Source: Paratrimastix pyriformis
Lineage: Eukaryota > Preaxostyla > Paratrimastigidae
Assembly (NCBI GenBank): GCA_027972325.1
Contig: JAPMOS010000015.1
Span: 1-64,000 of the forward strand
DNA: 64,000 nucleotides
Direction: 5' to 3'
This document shows, in pieces, positions 13,715 through 26,774 of this stretch. The position numbers were made by a program, and so were the translations under genes. The notes under the pieces were generated by a model, which saw nothing but the letters and a program-made list of their open reading frames with translations, did not search any database and was not told the DNA's origin. Numbering within the stretch: the first letter of the stretch is position 1; every line of letters begins with the position of its first letter.

Positions 13715-16611
13715 TTACAATGCCAGCGCCAAAAGGGACCGATCAGTTCGGAGGCCGGCGCCCTCCGCCGATGGAGCCGTTGGTTGATGCAGCTCCCAGA
13801 AACGGGGCACCCGGAGCCCGAGGGTCATCAACTGCTCCTGGGCAGCCGAGATGTCGTCTTTTTGGTCTGGCTGGGCCTCCCCCGCCCCGGGGCGGTTCCG
13901 CACGGGGATGAGAGGCACAAAGTGGTCGAGCTGCCCCGCGGAGAGGTGTCGCACGGCCTCGTCGACCTCGCCTTGGGTGCGTAAGGCCCCCTTGACCCCA
14001 AAGGCCGTCCAGGTGACGGCCAGTGGGACCCCGCCGAGGGGACCCGACTGGTGCCGGAGTGGCTCAAACAGCGCCCACAGCTGTTCCGGCGCCGTGGGCA
14101 GGGCAGGACACAGCATCACCAGGGGGCGCCGGAGAACGTTGGACAGGGCGGCGACGTGCAGAACGCCTGAAAAAGGAAAAAAAAAATGTCATGAAGCCAT
14201 GGACGCAGCAGTAGCCAGACAGACCGAGGAAACTGCCCTTCCGTGTGGCCTCCTGCAAGCAGCCTACCATCTCCTCGCGCATGGTCGGGTTCCACGGATC
14301 CGGCCCGGCCAGCCCCTCCGCGGGCAGCAGGTCGGGCCGCCGATCGCGGAGCTGCTCCGCGTACCACTCGGCATGGTGCGCAAGCTCAACCACCAGCCAC
14401 CATCGCACCCGCACCCACGGGTCCTGGCTGCCCCACAGGGCCATCGCCACGGAGCGGCAGAGGCAGTTGCCGTCGCCCAGGATGAAGGGCACGTGGTAGG
14501 GCAGGTCGAAGCCCGCCGGGGGCCCGGTGGGGTCCGGCGGCGGGACGCCGGTGGGCCTGAGGGGTCCCAAGGGCAGCAAACTGGTGGCGATGGGGTCCCG
14601 GGACTGGCTCTCGCCCCCCGGTACGACATGCAGCGCCTCGGAGACCTCAGGGCCTGCCGGGACCATGTCCAGGTCGGGGTGGGCCCGGGCAATGGCCACC
14701 AAGGCCGCCCGGACGGCCCTCAGAAGCCCCGTCCAGTCCGGGTTGGCATACCGGTTGACCGGAGGCCCCTGCTTCAGGGCCTCGTTCAGCTCGTGGAAGG
14801 CCGTGCAGTAGAGGCACCCCGCCCGATGGTCCGCGCCGCTGCTGTGGATGTCGAGCGGCTTGACAGGGTCGAAGAAATCCTCGGGGACCGTGCCAGACAG
14901 CTGGTCGGGCAGCTGGGTGGGCCGCAGCTGGGCCGCGTGGGTGGCCGGGGCGTCGGCGGGCAGCGGGAACATCCAGCCAGAGACGCGCCACCGGCGCCCG
15001 TCATACTGCAACTGGGGGCGCTGATCCGGGGTCAGGGCCCCCGGGCGGCCGGGGGGTACGGGGCACGGGTCGGCCGGGGCGATGACGGAACGAGGCTCGG
15101 GGTACTTGTCCTCCGTGGGCATGGCGGCGATGGTCGAATGGGCAGCGGCCGTCTCGGCCTCGAGGTCGGCCAGTCCGGGGCTGTTGGCGCAGGGCGCGGA
15201 GCACCAGCAGGACAGCCGCCGAGTCGATCCGACGGCCAGCAGGAAGGGCGGCATGCCGCGGGCCCACTGGTGCACGAACGAGGCATAGTTGGGGTTCGTT
15301 GAGGGTGGCGGCGGCACGGTCGCCTGGTCGGTGGCAGGCGCTGGCGGGAGGGCGGGCAGGGGCAGGATGGCGAGGGTCTGCGACCCGTCGGCCGGGTGGG
15401 GCAGCCGGGCAGCCTCGGCGAGCACGTAGGGCGCGATCTCATCCGACTGGCCGCAACACTCCAGCGGGGCCATGGTGGCCATCAGGGCCAACACCCGGGC
15501 GGCCCCGTCCAGGCCCACGGCCCCCAGCAGACAGTGCGGCTGAGGCGCCGTGACCGGGGTGAACTCGGCCGGGAAGGCCGCCAGCCCAAACTGGAAGGAC
15601 GTCGTGGCGAAGGCGGCCACGGGGTGCGCCCGGACCAGCGGGGGGATGCCGTCGATCTCAAGCCGGGTCACCCGGATGGAGCAGTCGTTGCCGCAGCTGG
15701 CCAGCAGGGGAGCCGTGTCCCCGGCGAGCCGGGGGAGGAGTACCATGCCCCGGATGGGGGCCCCGTGCACCGGGACCGATCCCCGGGGTGAGTACAGCAT
15801 AAAGGTGCCGGGGGGGTCGTATAGTGGATATGCCCCGGGGTATTCGCGACACTCAAAGACCCGGCCACCCTCGATCGAACCGATCTGGAACTCGGAGACG
15901 ACGAGGGTTCCGCGCTGGGTTCCAGCCACCACGAGCGCCCTGCCGGCCCCGTTGGGGATAGCCACCAGGGTGTAGAGGGCGTTCACTTGGGCGTCCGCGT
16001 CGGCAATCACGCCCACCAGATGCGCGACAAATGGGGTCGTCGTATCACCGGGGCTGTTCCCCGTGGGTTCTCGCCGCAATACTTTGAAGATTCGGATGGC
16101 TCCATCCCAGGATGTCGTCACGAAGAATGTCACGGCGGGGGAGGGACCCTGAAGGGGCAGCATGCGCACAGCCGAACAAACCGCGGTCACATCGAGGGTT
16201 GCCAGATGAAGTCCGGAAGGCGTCCAGAGGCGTGCAGTCTTGTCGCCCGATGCGGTCAAGAGGAGACCCTCTGGAAACATCTCGGAGGGAGGGCAATAAT
16301 CGACATTGTAAATCTAAGCATCGGAAAAGAAGGATGGGTCAGAGTACACACTCAAAGAATCAGACATATCCAGTATGCCCCTGACACACGGCGGTTCGAA
16401 CAAGGGCGAAGGCGGAATCAATTTCATGGACCTCGGCATCGCGGGCATCCATGCTCCCCATAAAGACTCGCGCACGACCATCAGGCGATGGGGGCAACGC
16501 AACCAAAGATCGTGGCGTGGCTTTCTCAAAGCGAGTGGTGCAGAGAAGGCGCATAAATTCTGTATCACCCCAAAGGTTCAGTACACATGCGGGGGCAACA
16601 AACTCGGTCAT
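13715..16611 (-). CDS. WD40-OTU fusion, A20/Cezanne-type deubiquitinase
   Basis: Three exons (16611-16366, 16313-14225, 14166-13715; donors GTCTGA and GTCTGT) give about 928 residues. The N-terminal part is a WD40 propeller: GHTGYIYNVDYCP, LLLTASGDKTARLW, TTSWDGAIRIFKV, ASCGNDCSIRVTRLEIDG. The C-terminal part is an OTU cysteine peptidase: GDGNCLCRSVAMALWG (Asp-Gly-Asn-Cys with the catalytic Cys), VAALSNVLRRPLVML, and DHFVPLIPVRN (catalytic His). The SNVLRRP and HFVPL blocks are hallmarks of the A20/Cezanne/VCPIP subfamily. OTU enzymes cleave ubiquitin chains; the propeller probably binds ubiquitin or substrate, as in PLAA/Doa1 (inference). A CLYC pair lies between the domains. All three catalytic elements look intact. 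Adjacent to TTLL, same strand, with about 120 bases between. Confidence 0.88.
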
Positions 16612-17448
16612 TGTCAGTGATCTTCGTTCACCGAGATTGTGCTAGGGGTCTGCCGGTTCTCGACGAAGTGTTTGGTGGTTCAAAGATCAAACCATCAAAG
16701 CGGCCCGCACCGCCGCAGGGGACACAGAAAGACAAGCGGCCTTCGCGTCGTAGCGCGGTTATGCGATCATCCAATGGGGGCCCAGTGCCTCATCCTCGAG
16801 GTGGGCGGGGGGGGGGGGGGGGGGGGGGTACGTGGCCCATCGGCCCATCGATCTCCCCCCCTCCCGCCATCCCGGCCATGGAGCCCACAAGCCGCCCCAG
16901 GGCTGATGTCCCCCATCATCACCTTCTCATATAGACCGGACGGTTCTTATGTCATTCCAATGTTGGTGGCGCGGAATCCAAGGTGAGAAAGCGCTCAGGC
17001 GGAGAGGATCAAGGGGATGAAAAAGCAAGGCGTCCAAAAAACAAAGAAAACAAACATTGAGAAAACGAAAATCAAGACGGTGGGGAAAATTGTCTCTTGG
17101 CGCAACCACCAGCAGCTGGACTGGGCGTCTAATCGCCCGTACAACCAGTCAACGCTGAACAAAACAAAATTTCAAGAAAGAAAGAAAGGAAAAGATATGG
17201 TTTATACGTTTCGGAGGGGAACGGGGGGTGGAACGGGGGGTGGGTGGGAACTCGGGACGTCGCAAGGAACACGACAGGTCCCGGATACATCCGTGGAGGG
17301 TTATTCTCTGGCCTCTGTGCCCCATTCGAAGAATCGGGATGGAGCACGTCAAAAAAAGCACAACGGAAAAGGCCAGGCAGAGAGCCGAACAGAAGCGCAG
17401 GGGAAAAATAACGAGACCGAACGCAATGCGCGTGGAATCGTCGCCGGT
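16612..17448. other. Intergenic region between OTU gene and megasynthase
   Basis: 837 bases with no convincing coding frame. It holds the promoter side of the OTU gene and the 3' region of the megasynthase, a G run at about 16807-16829, and an A-rich stretch at 17020-17200. Both flanking genes are on the minus strand. Confidence 0.6.
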
Positions 17449-18335
17449 TTAGTGGGCCAGCGGCAGCTGCCAGGCGGCGCCCAGAAGCTCCGCCTCGGCA
17501 CCGGCGAGGGTGAGTGCCCCATCGGGGCGGAGCGACACCCGGAGGACGGCACCGCTGGGGGCATGCGAGCAACGAACGACCGTCAGCTCGAAGCAATCCG
17601 GGGCGACGCCCGCGCGCAGGGAGCCGAAGGCGAAGAAGGAAGTGCGGGCCGAGGCGGCGGCCTCCTCGAGGGTCGCCGCGGCGGGGTTCTCGGAGCTGAA
17701 GGCCCACCGGGCCCGATTGGGGGCGAACAGTTGCACGGCAGCCGTGCCCGAGGCTGGGTCGCAGGCCCAGTGGCCGGAGGCGCCGCTGGCCTGGGCGAGC
17801 AGGCGAGCTCCGCCCAGCGGGAAGGAGGCCCCCAGGACGGGAGCCAACCCAGCGGGCTGCTTGACCCGGGCCCAGACCAGCCGGGCGACCAGGCCCACGG
17901 GCCCGCGGGGCACCGTTTCGAGGGTCAGCCGATCGGTGGCCGGATCCCAGCGGGCCAGGCGGATCTGTTCGGTCCCCGACATGTGCGGGTTGGTGCACTG
18001 GTGGCACTGGTGGTGCAGCATCAGCCGAGTGCCCGCGTCCGTCGCCGCCGAGTGGGTGTAGTGGGAGTAGTAGGCCAGAGAGGCATAGAAATTGGCGAGG
18101 ACATCGCCGGGGGTCTGGTGGCCGTACAACTGGGCCGACATGGTCTGGCTAGCGGCGTTGTAATACAGAAGGCCCGTGGCCTCGGGGCCGAAGTGGGACG
18201 GCATGACCATGGCCCCGTCGTTCATAACGGTGGCACTCTCGACCAGCCTGCAGAGCCGTGGGGGGAAGCAAGTGATGAACAACTCACCATACGAAACCAT
18301 ACGAAGAAGACACGGCGCGACAGAGGGAAGAAAAC
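17449..18335 (-). other. Megasynthase C-terminal lipocalin-like domain
   Basis: After the thioesterase the frame reads EGFWT, then across an intron (donor GTCTGT) LVESATVMNDGAM, PSHFGPEATGLLYYNA, TMSAQLYG, then FYASLAYYSHYTHS and EQIRLARWDPATDRLTLE. The pattern G-x-W-x-L-V, P-x-G-x-L-x-Y, MSxQL, YxxY matches the lipocalin-like family (Pfam Lipocalin_5 style), which binds small hydrophobic molecules or acts in natural-product pathways. Stop TAA at 17449. The last ~150 residues, rich in Ala, are unassigned. Confidence 0.65.
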
Positions 18336-21300
18336 AGACGTCCAGAAGCCTTCCAGTGTGGGGAACTGCGCAGTGGGGGCAGGCGCCTTCGACAGGGCGG
18401 CGGTGAAGACGGCAAAGAGGGCGTTGGGCGGGTAGAGGCAATAAAAGTGCGCGCCTTGCAGCTGCGTGCACTTGAACGAGGCCGGCTGCTGGCTGACCCG
18501 GTACCACATCCCGATCGCGTCCGAGTCCAGCACCACCGTGTCGTGGTCCGCATAGAAGGACTGCACTGGGCAGGCGAGCTGGCGGGGCAGAGGGCAAGTG
18601 CGGTAGTGCTGCCCGTAGGAGGAGAGCAGCCTGGCGTCATTGACCAGGTATTCGTCCGACAGGCGAGGGGCCGTGGGCGGGGGGGTCCAGCGGGCCAGGT
18701 CAACCAGGCGAAGGACGCTGTCCGTGTCTGTGGCCTCGAGGACCGCAGTCATGGGCCAGTTCATGCAGGCGCCAGCGCAGCACATCGGCTCGGCCACAGC
18801 ACCCGCGCAGAAGAGCGAAGGGGCAGGCAGGAGGCCGCTCTTCAGGACCATGCGGGTGAACTCGTAGGCGACGAGGCCGCCCAGCGAGTGGCCATAGACC
18901 ACGTAGGGAACAGCGGGGCCACGAGACGCCATGGCAGCGGCGCCCTTGGCGAGGACCTCAAGCAGGGTCGACCAGGTGGCAACAGGCTCAGCCGAGGCAC
19001 ACAGCCACACCTCCACACCGGCAGCCGCCAGACGGGACGGCCAGGCGGCGAAGGCGGACGAGCCCATGCCCAGCGGGGGGAAGACGAGCAGCCGCGAGCG
19101 CAGGGCGGTCGGGCTGAGAGCCTGGATGGGCCCAAAGAAGCGAGAGTCCTCGGGAATGGAAAGGGCGGCCACGGCCGGGCTGGGCGAGAGGGATGCCCCG
19201 GGGAGGGTGGGCGAGGGGACCGGGGTGGTCGAAGGCGGGACGGGGAGGGTCGCGGTCAGGTGCTGGGCCAGGGCGGCCGGGGTGGGGTAGCGGATGACAA
19301 AGTCCACGGGCAGATCGGCCGAGGTCAGCGCGGGGAAGGCTGCAAGCAGGCGCTGGTGCAGTTGCAGGACGACCAGGCTGTCCACGCCACTCTGATCGAC
19401 GAAGTTCAGGTGCGCGTCGTCCGACGCGTCCGGGGCAACGGCCGCCAGGCAGCTGAGGATCTGCTGCAGCGGGGTGAGCGGACCACTCGAGGCGGCCAGG
19501 GCAGCCGTTGCGGCGGGTTGGGCGGGGGTGGGGGCGGCGCGGCGCGGCTTGGCCGCGATGGTGATGTGCTCGCGTGTCTTCTCCCAGCCCGCGCATTGGA
19601 CCACGGCCAGGGTCGAGGAGCCCAGGATGGGGACGTCGGGTGATGTGCACACGAAGGAGGCGGGGCTGGCGATCTGGCCCAGTGAGGTGAAGAGCTCGCG
19701 CCAGCGGTCGACCGACATGCCGGGGAAGCGGTTGCCCTTGCGCCAAGGGTCGGAGCAAGTCTCGAACAGTTGCCAACCTGAAACGGAATGGACGAAACGG
19801 GATGGGCGGTGCGGAGTGGTTGGCGATGAGGAGAGGAGCAAGCAGACCCTCAGTGGTGCCCACCGTGACGTCCAGGAAATGGGTCGGCTTGGTCACCTCG
19901 ACCAGCATGAAGAGTCCCCCTGGGCGCAAATAAGCGCAGCCGTGCTCCACCGTGAAGGCGATGCTTCCCGTGGTGTGCATGACATTGTTGGCGATGATGA
20001 TGTCGTAGGAGCCCAGGGGAACCGATCCGGTGGGCTGCTTCGAAATGTCCAGAATCTTGTACTCAATCCAGGGGTACTTGGTCTGCCACTCGGCGCGGGC
20101 TTGGCTCAGGAAGAAGTTCGAGATATCGGTGAAGGTGTACGTCAGCCGGGTGGGTCCCACCACGGCCGTCAGCATATCGAGCAGATGCGAGGTGCTGCTG
20201 CCCGTGCCACCACCAATCTCCAGGATGCGAACATGAGGCGCAGCGGCACCCGGCAACCTGGAGCAGCGAAAACACCAAAGAAGGCAACGAGAGATGATCG
20301 GTATGGTGACACCGGGCATGCAGACCGCTCCTTGGCCGCCGCCAGGATGCGCTCGAGGGCCGTGCGGACAGCCCGGTTGAAGGAGGTGAGCGCCACACCG
20401 GTCCGGTAGAACTTGGTAAAGGTGTCGTCATCGAACAGGACCGAAGTGGCTGCCGTCCGGCCCGTCAGAATCGAAGACAGAACGCGGCCGCACTTCGCCA
20501 GAACCTGCTCGTCACGAAGTTGAGAGAAGGGATGCGCGGAATTGGGCTGCAGACAATGAAGTCAGGCTGCGAGGTGAGCACCGCATGATGCTTCTCTTCA
20601 AAGGCCTGCGCGGGAAGAAGCTTCTCGGAGGCCTTGGCAACCACCACCCAGCTGTCCTTGGCCGCGTCTTGGGCCCGAAGGACGCCCGCATCGGCGAGCA
20701 GCTCCAGATAGCGAGGGAAGCCAGCGCGGTGGACGGGATGTGGATCGATGTGGCACATCTCGGCGGCCTCGGAGGTCGTGAACGTGGAGGCGACGGTGTT
20801 CAGGGGCAGGCCAAGCTCGAGCAGAGCATCAGCAATATAGCAGTGCGCTGGGAATGTCAGGAGAGAAAACAAAGACAGTGATCATGAGGAGGCGCGTTTG
20901 AGGTGAGCAAGAGACGGACAGAGAGTTTCAAAGACGGGCGTGAATTCATGGTAGGCCTTGAGGTCGTGCGACCGGTACTCCTTCAGCAGGGCGTCATCCA
21001 GCTCGGCAGCTGCGGGCAGGGCCAGATGAAGCCGAGTCTGCTTCAAGGGCGCGCCCGTAAAAGGATAATGCAGAGGCAGCCGAAGCAACCCGCCGCCCTC
21101 CTCCTCGGGAACCCAGGCCAGGGTGGAGGTGGGGTCGGCGCTGCGCCAAACGAAGCCGACCGCATCAAGCAGAGCGAACATCTCGTCCCGCTCGGTCGGC
21201 ATGGCGTCCTTGAGACGGGGCAGGCAGCTGACAGCGCCCCTCAGATTGACGCCACGGGGGCCCATCTCGACCAGCACCGAGCAGGCCATGGCCTCCACGG

Positions 21301-24300
21301 CCGGGGCGTAACGAACACAGCCGCACAGTTGGCGCTGGGTCCAGTAGGTCGGATCGGTGGCATCAGCGTCCGTCATGCGGAGACCTGATGATGGCAGCAG
21401 GCGGATGAAGACGCGATGTGAGAAGGAGGAGGGGGGAGGGAAATGGAGGGGACGGACCGGTGCATGTGGAAAAGAGCTGAACGGGTCGGTTCAGCAGGGC
21501 CGGGGGAATGCCCACCTGCTGGACCAGTTCCTCGGGAACATGAATTCGCCCATCCGCCGAATGGAGGTCGATCGAAGCGAAGGCCGCCGCGAGAGGCTCC
21601 GACGCAGCCCCCATGTAGTACGGGCAATGGAAGGCCGCAGTGGTTTTCAGGGGAGTGCAGACAACCTCGGGATGGGTGGCCTTGAGATGGGCAACAAGCG
21701 CCTCCTGGGCCGCGGGCGACCCGCTGAAGACACACTGCGTCGCCGAGTTGACCGCCGCAAGGGCCAGAGCGGGCTGGGTCTGAGAGACGTGAGCAAGGAC
21801 ATCACGGGCTTCCGGCTCTCCAAGGCTCACGGCAACCATCGTGCCCCAGTGGTCGCGAGTGGCCCCACGAGTCAGAAGAGCGTGGGCCATGGCGTGACCG
21901 CGGGCGATGACCGCCTTGAGGGCCTCGGACAGGCTGAAGACGCCCGCCAGGCAGGCCGCCACATACTCGCCGATGCTGTGGCCCAGCAGGGCGTGAGGCG
22001 CCAGGCCCCAGTGGAGCCAGGTGAGAGCCAGGCCGTATCCCACAGTGAACAGGGTCGCTTGGATGCGGGGCATGCGCTCCTCGATGGCCTCGGAGTCCGC
22101 CGGGGTGAACATGACCTTGGCGAGGTGGGCCTCTCCAAGGGACTCGATGACCTTGAGGCAAGCAGTGACGGCTGCGCGGTAGCAAGGCAGAACCTCCATC
22201 AGGTGGGCACCCAGGGCAGGGGTGTACACTTGCTGACCCGGGAAGACCATGGCCGTTTGGTGTGGGCGGGATGCTGCAGCAGGGAAGTCGGCCTGGGAAT
22301 CGGCCAAGTCCTTGAGTCCAGTCAGCAGCTCAGCCACCGAGTCTGCATGGACAGCTGCCCGAACGGCAAGGCGGGGCCGTGCATTGAGGGTCCGTTCCAG
22401 CAGCGTCAGGAAAGCCTGCTGGCCTGCCTCGGTGGCCATGGCGGCAGATTCGACCATGACCCACTCCAGCAAAGCGCCGGCCATGGCCTTCAGCTGGGCA
22501 TCGGTGGCCGCCGAGAGGACCATGAGGTGATATTTGTTGGCGGATGGGGCAAATTTGGCGGCGGGGGCCTGCTCCAAGACGACATGCGCATTATTGCCAC
22601 CTGCCGGGGAAAAGGCGTATTCAGCGGGGGATGTGACGGAATTCATGGTGCCAGACCGATGCCAAAGGAGGACACGCCGGCGTAGATAGGGCTGCCCGGG
22701 AGAGCCAGATCGGCCAGGGATTTCTTTGTCGTGTGTACCACCAGAGGTGCCAAGCCAGCACTTGGGGCAAGCGCAGCCGGCGAGCAAAGGCGCAGCCCCG
22801 GATGCGGAACCTCGTGACCGGCAGGAGCGGGGAGGGTGGCATGCTCAAGACAGAGCACGGCCTTGATCAGCCCCGCAAGACCGGCAACCTGTTGGGTGTG
22901 ACCGATGGAGCCCTTGCACGAAGAGACTGCAATCGGAGGACGCTGTGCCAGAGCGCTGGATGAAGAGGCGGCCTGGACCAGCGCCTGGGCGAGAGAGGTC
23001 GCTTCGATGGCGTCACCCAATGAGGTGGCCGTGCCATGGGCTTCGACGAAGGCCAGCTGTTCGGAGGCGATGTGGGCATCGGCCAATGCCTGCGATGCAA
23101 CACCAACAGAACGGAGAAGATGTTATCGAAAGCAGGCCCAGAACACTGCGGCTCTCATCGTACGGGAAGCTCGAGACGGACCTTGACGACAACTTGCTGT
23201 TGGCCATCAACGGCCGGCGCGGCGAAAGTGAGCCGCTGCGGCCCGTCGTTGGTGACGGCCGAACCGCGAATCAGCGCCCGCACGGGGCGGCCCTGCGCCA
23301 AGGCGTCCGAAAGGCGCATGAGCACAACCGCAGCTGTGCCCTCAGTGAACACGGTCCCGTCGGCGCGTGAGTCGAAGGGCATCACACTGCCCTTGGCGCT
23401 CATCATGGCTGCAGCCTGATAGCCGCGCCGGGGTCGAGGGGCCAGGCTGCATGAGCCCACGACGGCCATTGCACATTCGCGGCGGCGAAGCGAATGTAGG
23501 GCGTGATGAACGCCCACCAGAGAACTGCTGCAAGCCGTTTGGATGTTGATGGCGGCTCCGCGGAGACCTGGAAAGACAGAGAAAATGAGGCGGAAGCGAT
23601 AGAGCGGAAACGGACCCATGAGATAGGCGATCCGCGAGACGGCCAGATCACGATCATGGCCCACCATGACGTTGAAGTGTTCCTCGAAGGGCAGCTGGCC
23701 AGCGAGGTCGCTCGAATCCATGGCACCAAGGGATCCGTACAGCGAGATGTCGCCCTGTTGCATCTGGAAGCGCACCGCATCGACGTTGGCGTCCTCGAGG
23801 GCCATCCAGCAACTGTGTGCCAGAACCCGGACGTGCGGGTCGAGGGTCTTCTTGGCCTCCGCCGTGCTGAGCTTCCTGTGGGTTGAATGAGGTTGGCACG
23901 GATGGGGATGCGATGAGATCGATCAGACCAGAAGGTGGGATCCCACGAATCCAAACCAGGGACGCGGTTGTCCGAGAGCCAGCCGCCCCGCTTGACATAT
24001 TGCGGGTCCTGGCCAAGGGGAGAAACAGGAAGTGCAGGTGGACGACAAAACGAGTGTGACAACGAACCGCGATCTCGGCGGGCGACAAGCCAGAAGCCTC
24101 CAACTCAGCCGGGGTCAGGGTTTCGAGGCACTCGACGCCCGCGACCAGGGCATCCCAGAACTCCTCGGCCGAGGCGCATCCCGCGAACGCGCAGCTCAGA
24201 CCAACAATGGCAATCGGCTCGTCGGGTTGGGTGGGAGCAGGGGCAGGTTTGGGGACGGAAGGAACGACGACATTTTGGGAAAGCCAGGCGGCCTGGGTAT

Positions 24301-25767
24301 TGATCGAGGTGTACTGGAAGAGGAGGGCGATCGAAAAGCTGGTCTGGAATTCGCGTTCGAGCCGGTCGTGAAGCTCGACAATCCTCAGGCTGCTTCCACC
24401 GCACTCGAAGAAACTCACTGTCGGATCGATCGGGCCCTGCTAGGAGGAGGATGGGATGACCAGGAGATGCGTCGAGGTGAGACAGACCGCAGGGCCGAGA
24501 ACCAGTTTCCAAAGGGCGGCCACGCGCTCGAAGATCGACGCGCCAGGAGGAGCGACAGATTCAGGGGCGGGGAGAGCTGGAGCAATAGCCGGAGCAGGCG
24601 CAGGTGCAGCCACTGGTGCAGGCGAAGGAACCACTGGCGCGGGGGCGGCTTGAGGAGCCGGAGCAGCAGGGCGGGTCTGAGGGTTAGCTGCGGAGCAGGA
24701 CTTGTACAGGGCGGTCAGGGGCTCGAGGAAGGAGGCCTTGACCATGGCGCGCTTCAACTTCCGGGTGGGGGTCAGGCAGGACGGGGTGATCGAATCGGGC
24801 AGCAGCAGCACACCCAGAGGATGCTAATAAACAGGAAACACAAAGGCAAAAGGGTTGAGGCGAACCGGAGAAAGGCCAGATTGCTGGAGAGGGCTGCCAG
24901 CCAATGAGGGGCGACAGACCAGCTGGGGTGTGATGCCGGCCCGCTTGCACTGCTCCACCAGCTGCTGCAGCACGAAGCGGTTGGTGGCCGGGTGCTCGCA
25001 GATGTGCTTCAGCAGGTCCGCCGGGACTGCGGGCACAGGGGACTGCTGCTGCTGCTGTTGCTGCTGTTGCTGCTGCAGTTGGGCCTGGGCGGCAGCCACA
25101 GCAGCCGTCGCGGTGGTCAGCCACGCCTCGACGGCCGGGTCGGCACTCAAGAGGTGCTTGCCCGCGCGGAAGAGCCACTCGCGAAGGACCTCCTCGCGAG
25201 GCTCGACCAGCACAACTAAGCGCACGGGCAGAGACGCAAGAATTGATGGAGGGTTGGTGGCGCATGAGGGGAGATGATGGGGGGCGAACGCGCAACGCAA
25301 CGGAGCATCACAGCGGAGCAAAACGGCAGCCACAGCAGAGCACCACCGCAGCAGACCGACGCCCTCCCAGAGGGGCTCCGCATACGAGGCGCAGTTGGCC
25401 ACCACCGGGCACAGGCGCAGCTCGTTCTCGAGCTCGTCGGGCACGAAGAACTCCCCGTTGCTCAGCTTGATGACGTCGCCCACGCGCCCGTGCAGGCGGA
25501 CGTTCCCCCGGGCCGTCAGCTCGCCCGCGTCGCCCGTGTGGAACCAGCCCTCGGCGTCCAGGTGCGACCCGAAGGGCCGCCGGAAGTAGCCCCCGAAGAG
25601 GCCCGGCCCCCGCACGCAGATCTCGGTCAGTTTGGTATCGGGCACGGCCACCAGCCGCACGTCGACCCCCTCCGGGATCCGGCCCACCGTCCCGCACTCG
25701 GCCTCGTTGGGGTGCGTGCAGCTGATCACGGCGTGTTCAGTCATCCCGTAGCCTGCGGGCGGGCGGG

Positions 25768-25809
<42 letters not shown>

Positions 25810-25999
25810 GTGGGTGAACGTGGCGGCGTGCGCGGGCGGGCGGGCGTGCGCGGGCGGGCGGGCGTGCGCGGGCGGGCGGGCGTGCGCGGGCGGGCGGGCG
25901 TGCGCGGGCGGGCGGGCGTGCGCGGGCGTGCGCGGGCGGGCGTGCGCGGGCGTGCGCGGGCGGGCGTGCGTGCGTGCGCGGGCGGGCATGGGGCAAGCA

Positions 26000-26031
<32 letters not shown>

Positions 26032-26698
26032 AGCAGCTGGGTAGAGACCGACCCTCCATGACGGCAGCCTCGGAGAGGACCCGGGCAAAGGTGCGCATGG
26101 CGGGCGGCAGGGGGGCGCTGCCAAAGCTGAAGTTGCGCACCCGCCCGCCCAGCGCCATCCGCGTCCGGCCCATCAGGCCCTCGTACAGCGGCGACAGGGT
26201 CGGCCGGGGGCCCTGGAAGGCTGCTGTGACACCAGCCGCGTCCGCCTGCTGCTGTTGTGGCTGCTGCTCGCCCGAGTCGTCGCCCACCCAGCGGCGCATC
26301 TTGGCGTAGTCGGCCCAGAAGAGCTGCTGCTGCGCCGGGGCAGGGCCTCGATGGCCCGCATCACCCGCCGTGCAGGGCCGCCAGCACCAGCGGCACCAGC
26401 ATCAGGTAGGTGGGCCGCAGCACGGGGATGTCGGCGAACATGGCGGCCGCGTCGCCCGACAGGAACCCGATCGAGCAGCCCCACCGGAACATGCGCACCA
26501 TGAAGTACCGCTCGAAGATGTGCGCCATGGGCATGTACGAGTAGTACACGTCGTCGGGCCTGGGTAGGTGGGTGGGTGGGGTGGGGTGGGGTGGGGTGGG
26601 GTGGGGTGGGGGGGGGGGGGGAGGGGAGGGGGGAGGGAGGGAGGGGAGGTGTGTGTGTGTGTGTGTGGGGGAGGGAGGAGGAGGTGTAATGAGGATGA

Positions 26699-26774
<76 letters not shown>

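Noticed and set aside
13851-15302. A 483-residue plus-strand frame
   Set aside because: Shadow of the minus-strand WD40-OTU exon, whose frame carries clear catalytic motifs; high GC keeps opposite frames open.
17017-18435. A 472-residue plus-strand frame
   Set aside because: Lies opposite the lipocalin-like and thioesterase coding exons; Gly/Arg-rich composition is typical of an antisense shadow.
25830-25990. CRISPR-like regular array
   Set aside because: Units are 14-18 bases with no unique spacers and sit in a eukaryotic intron; it is a minisatellite.
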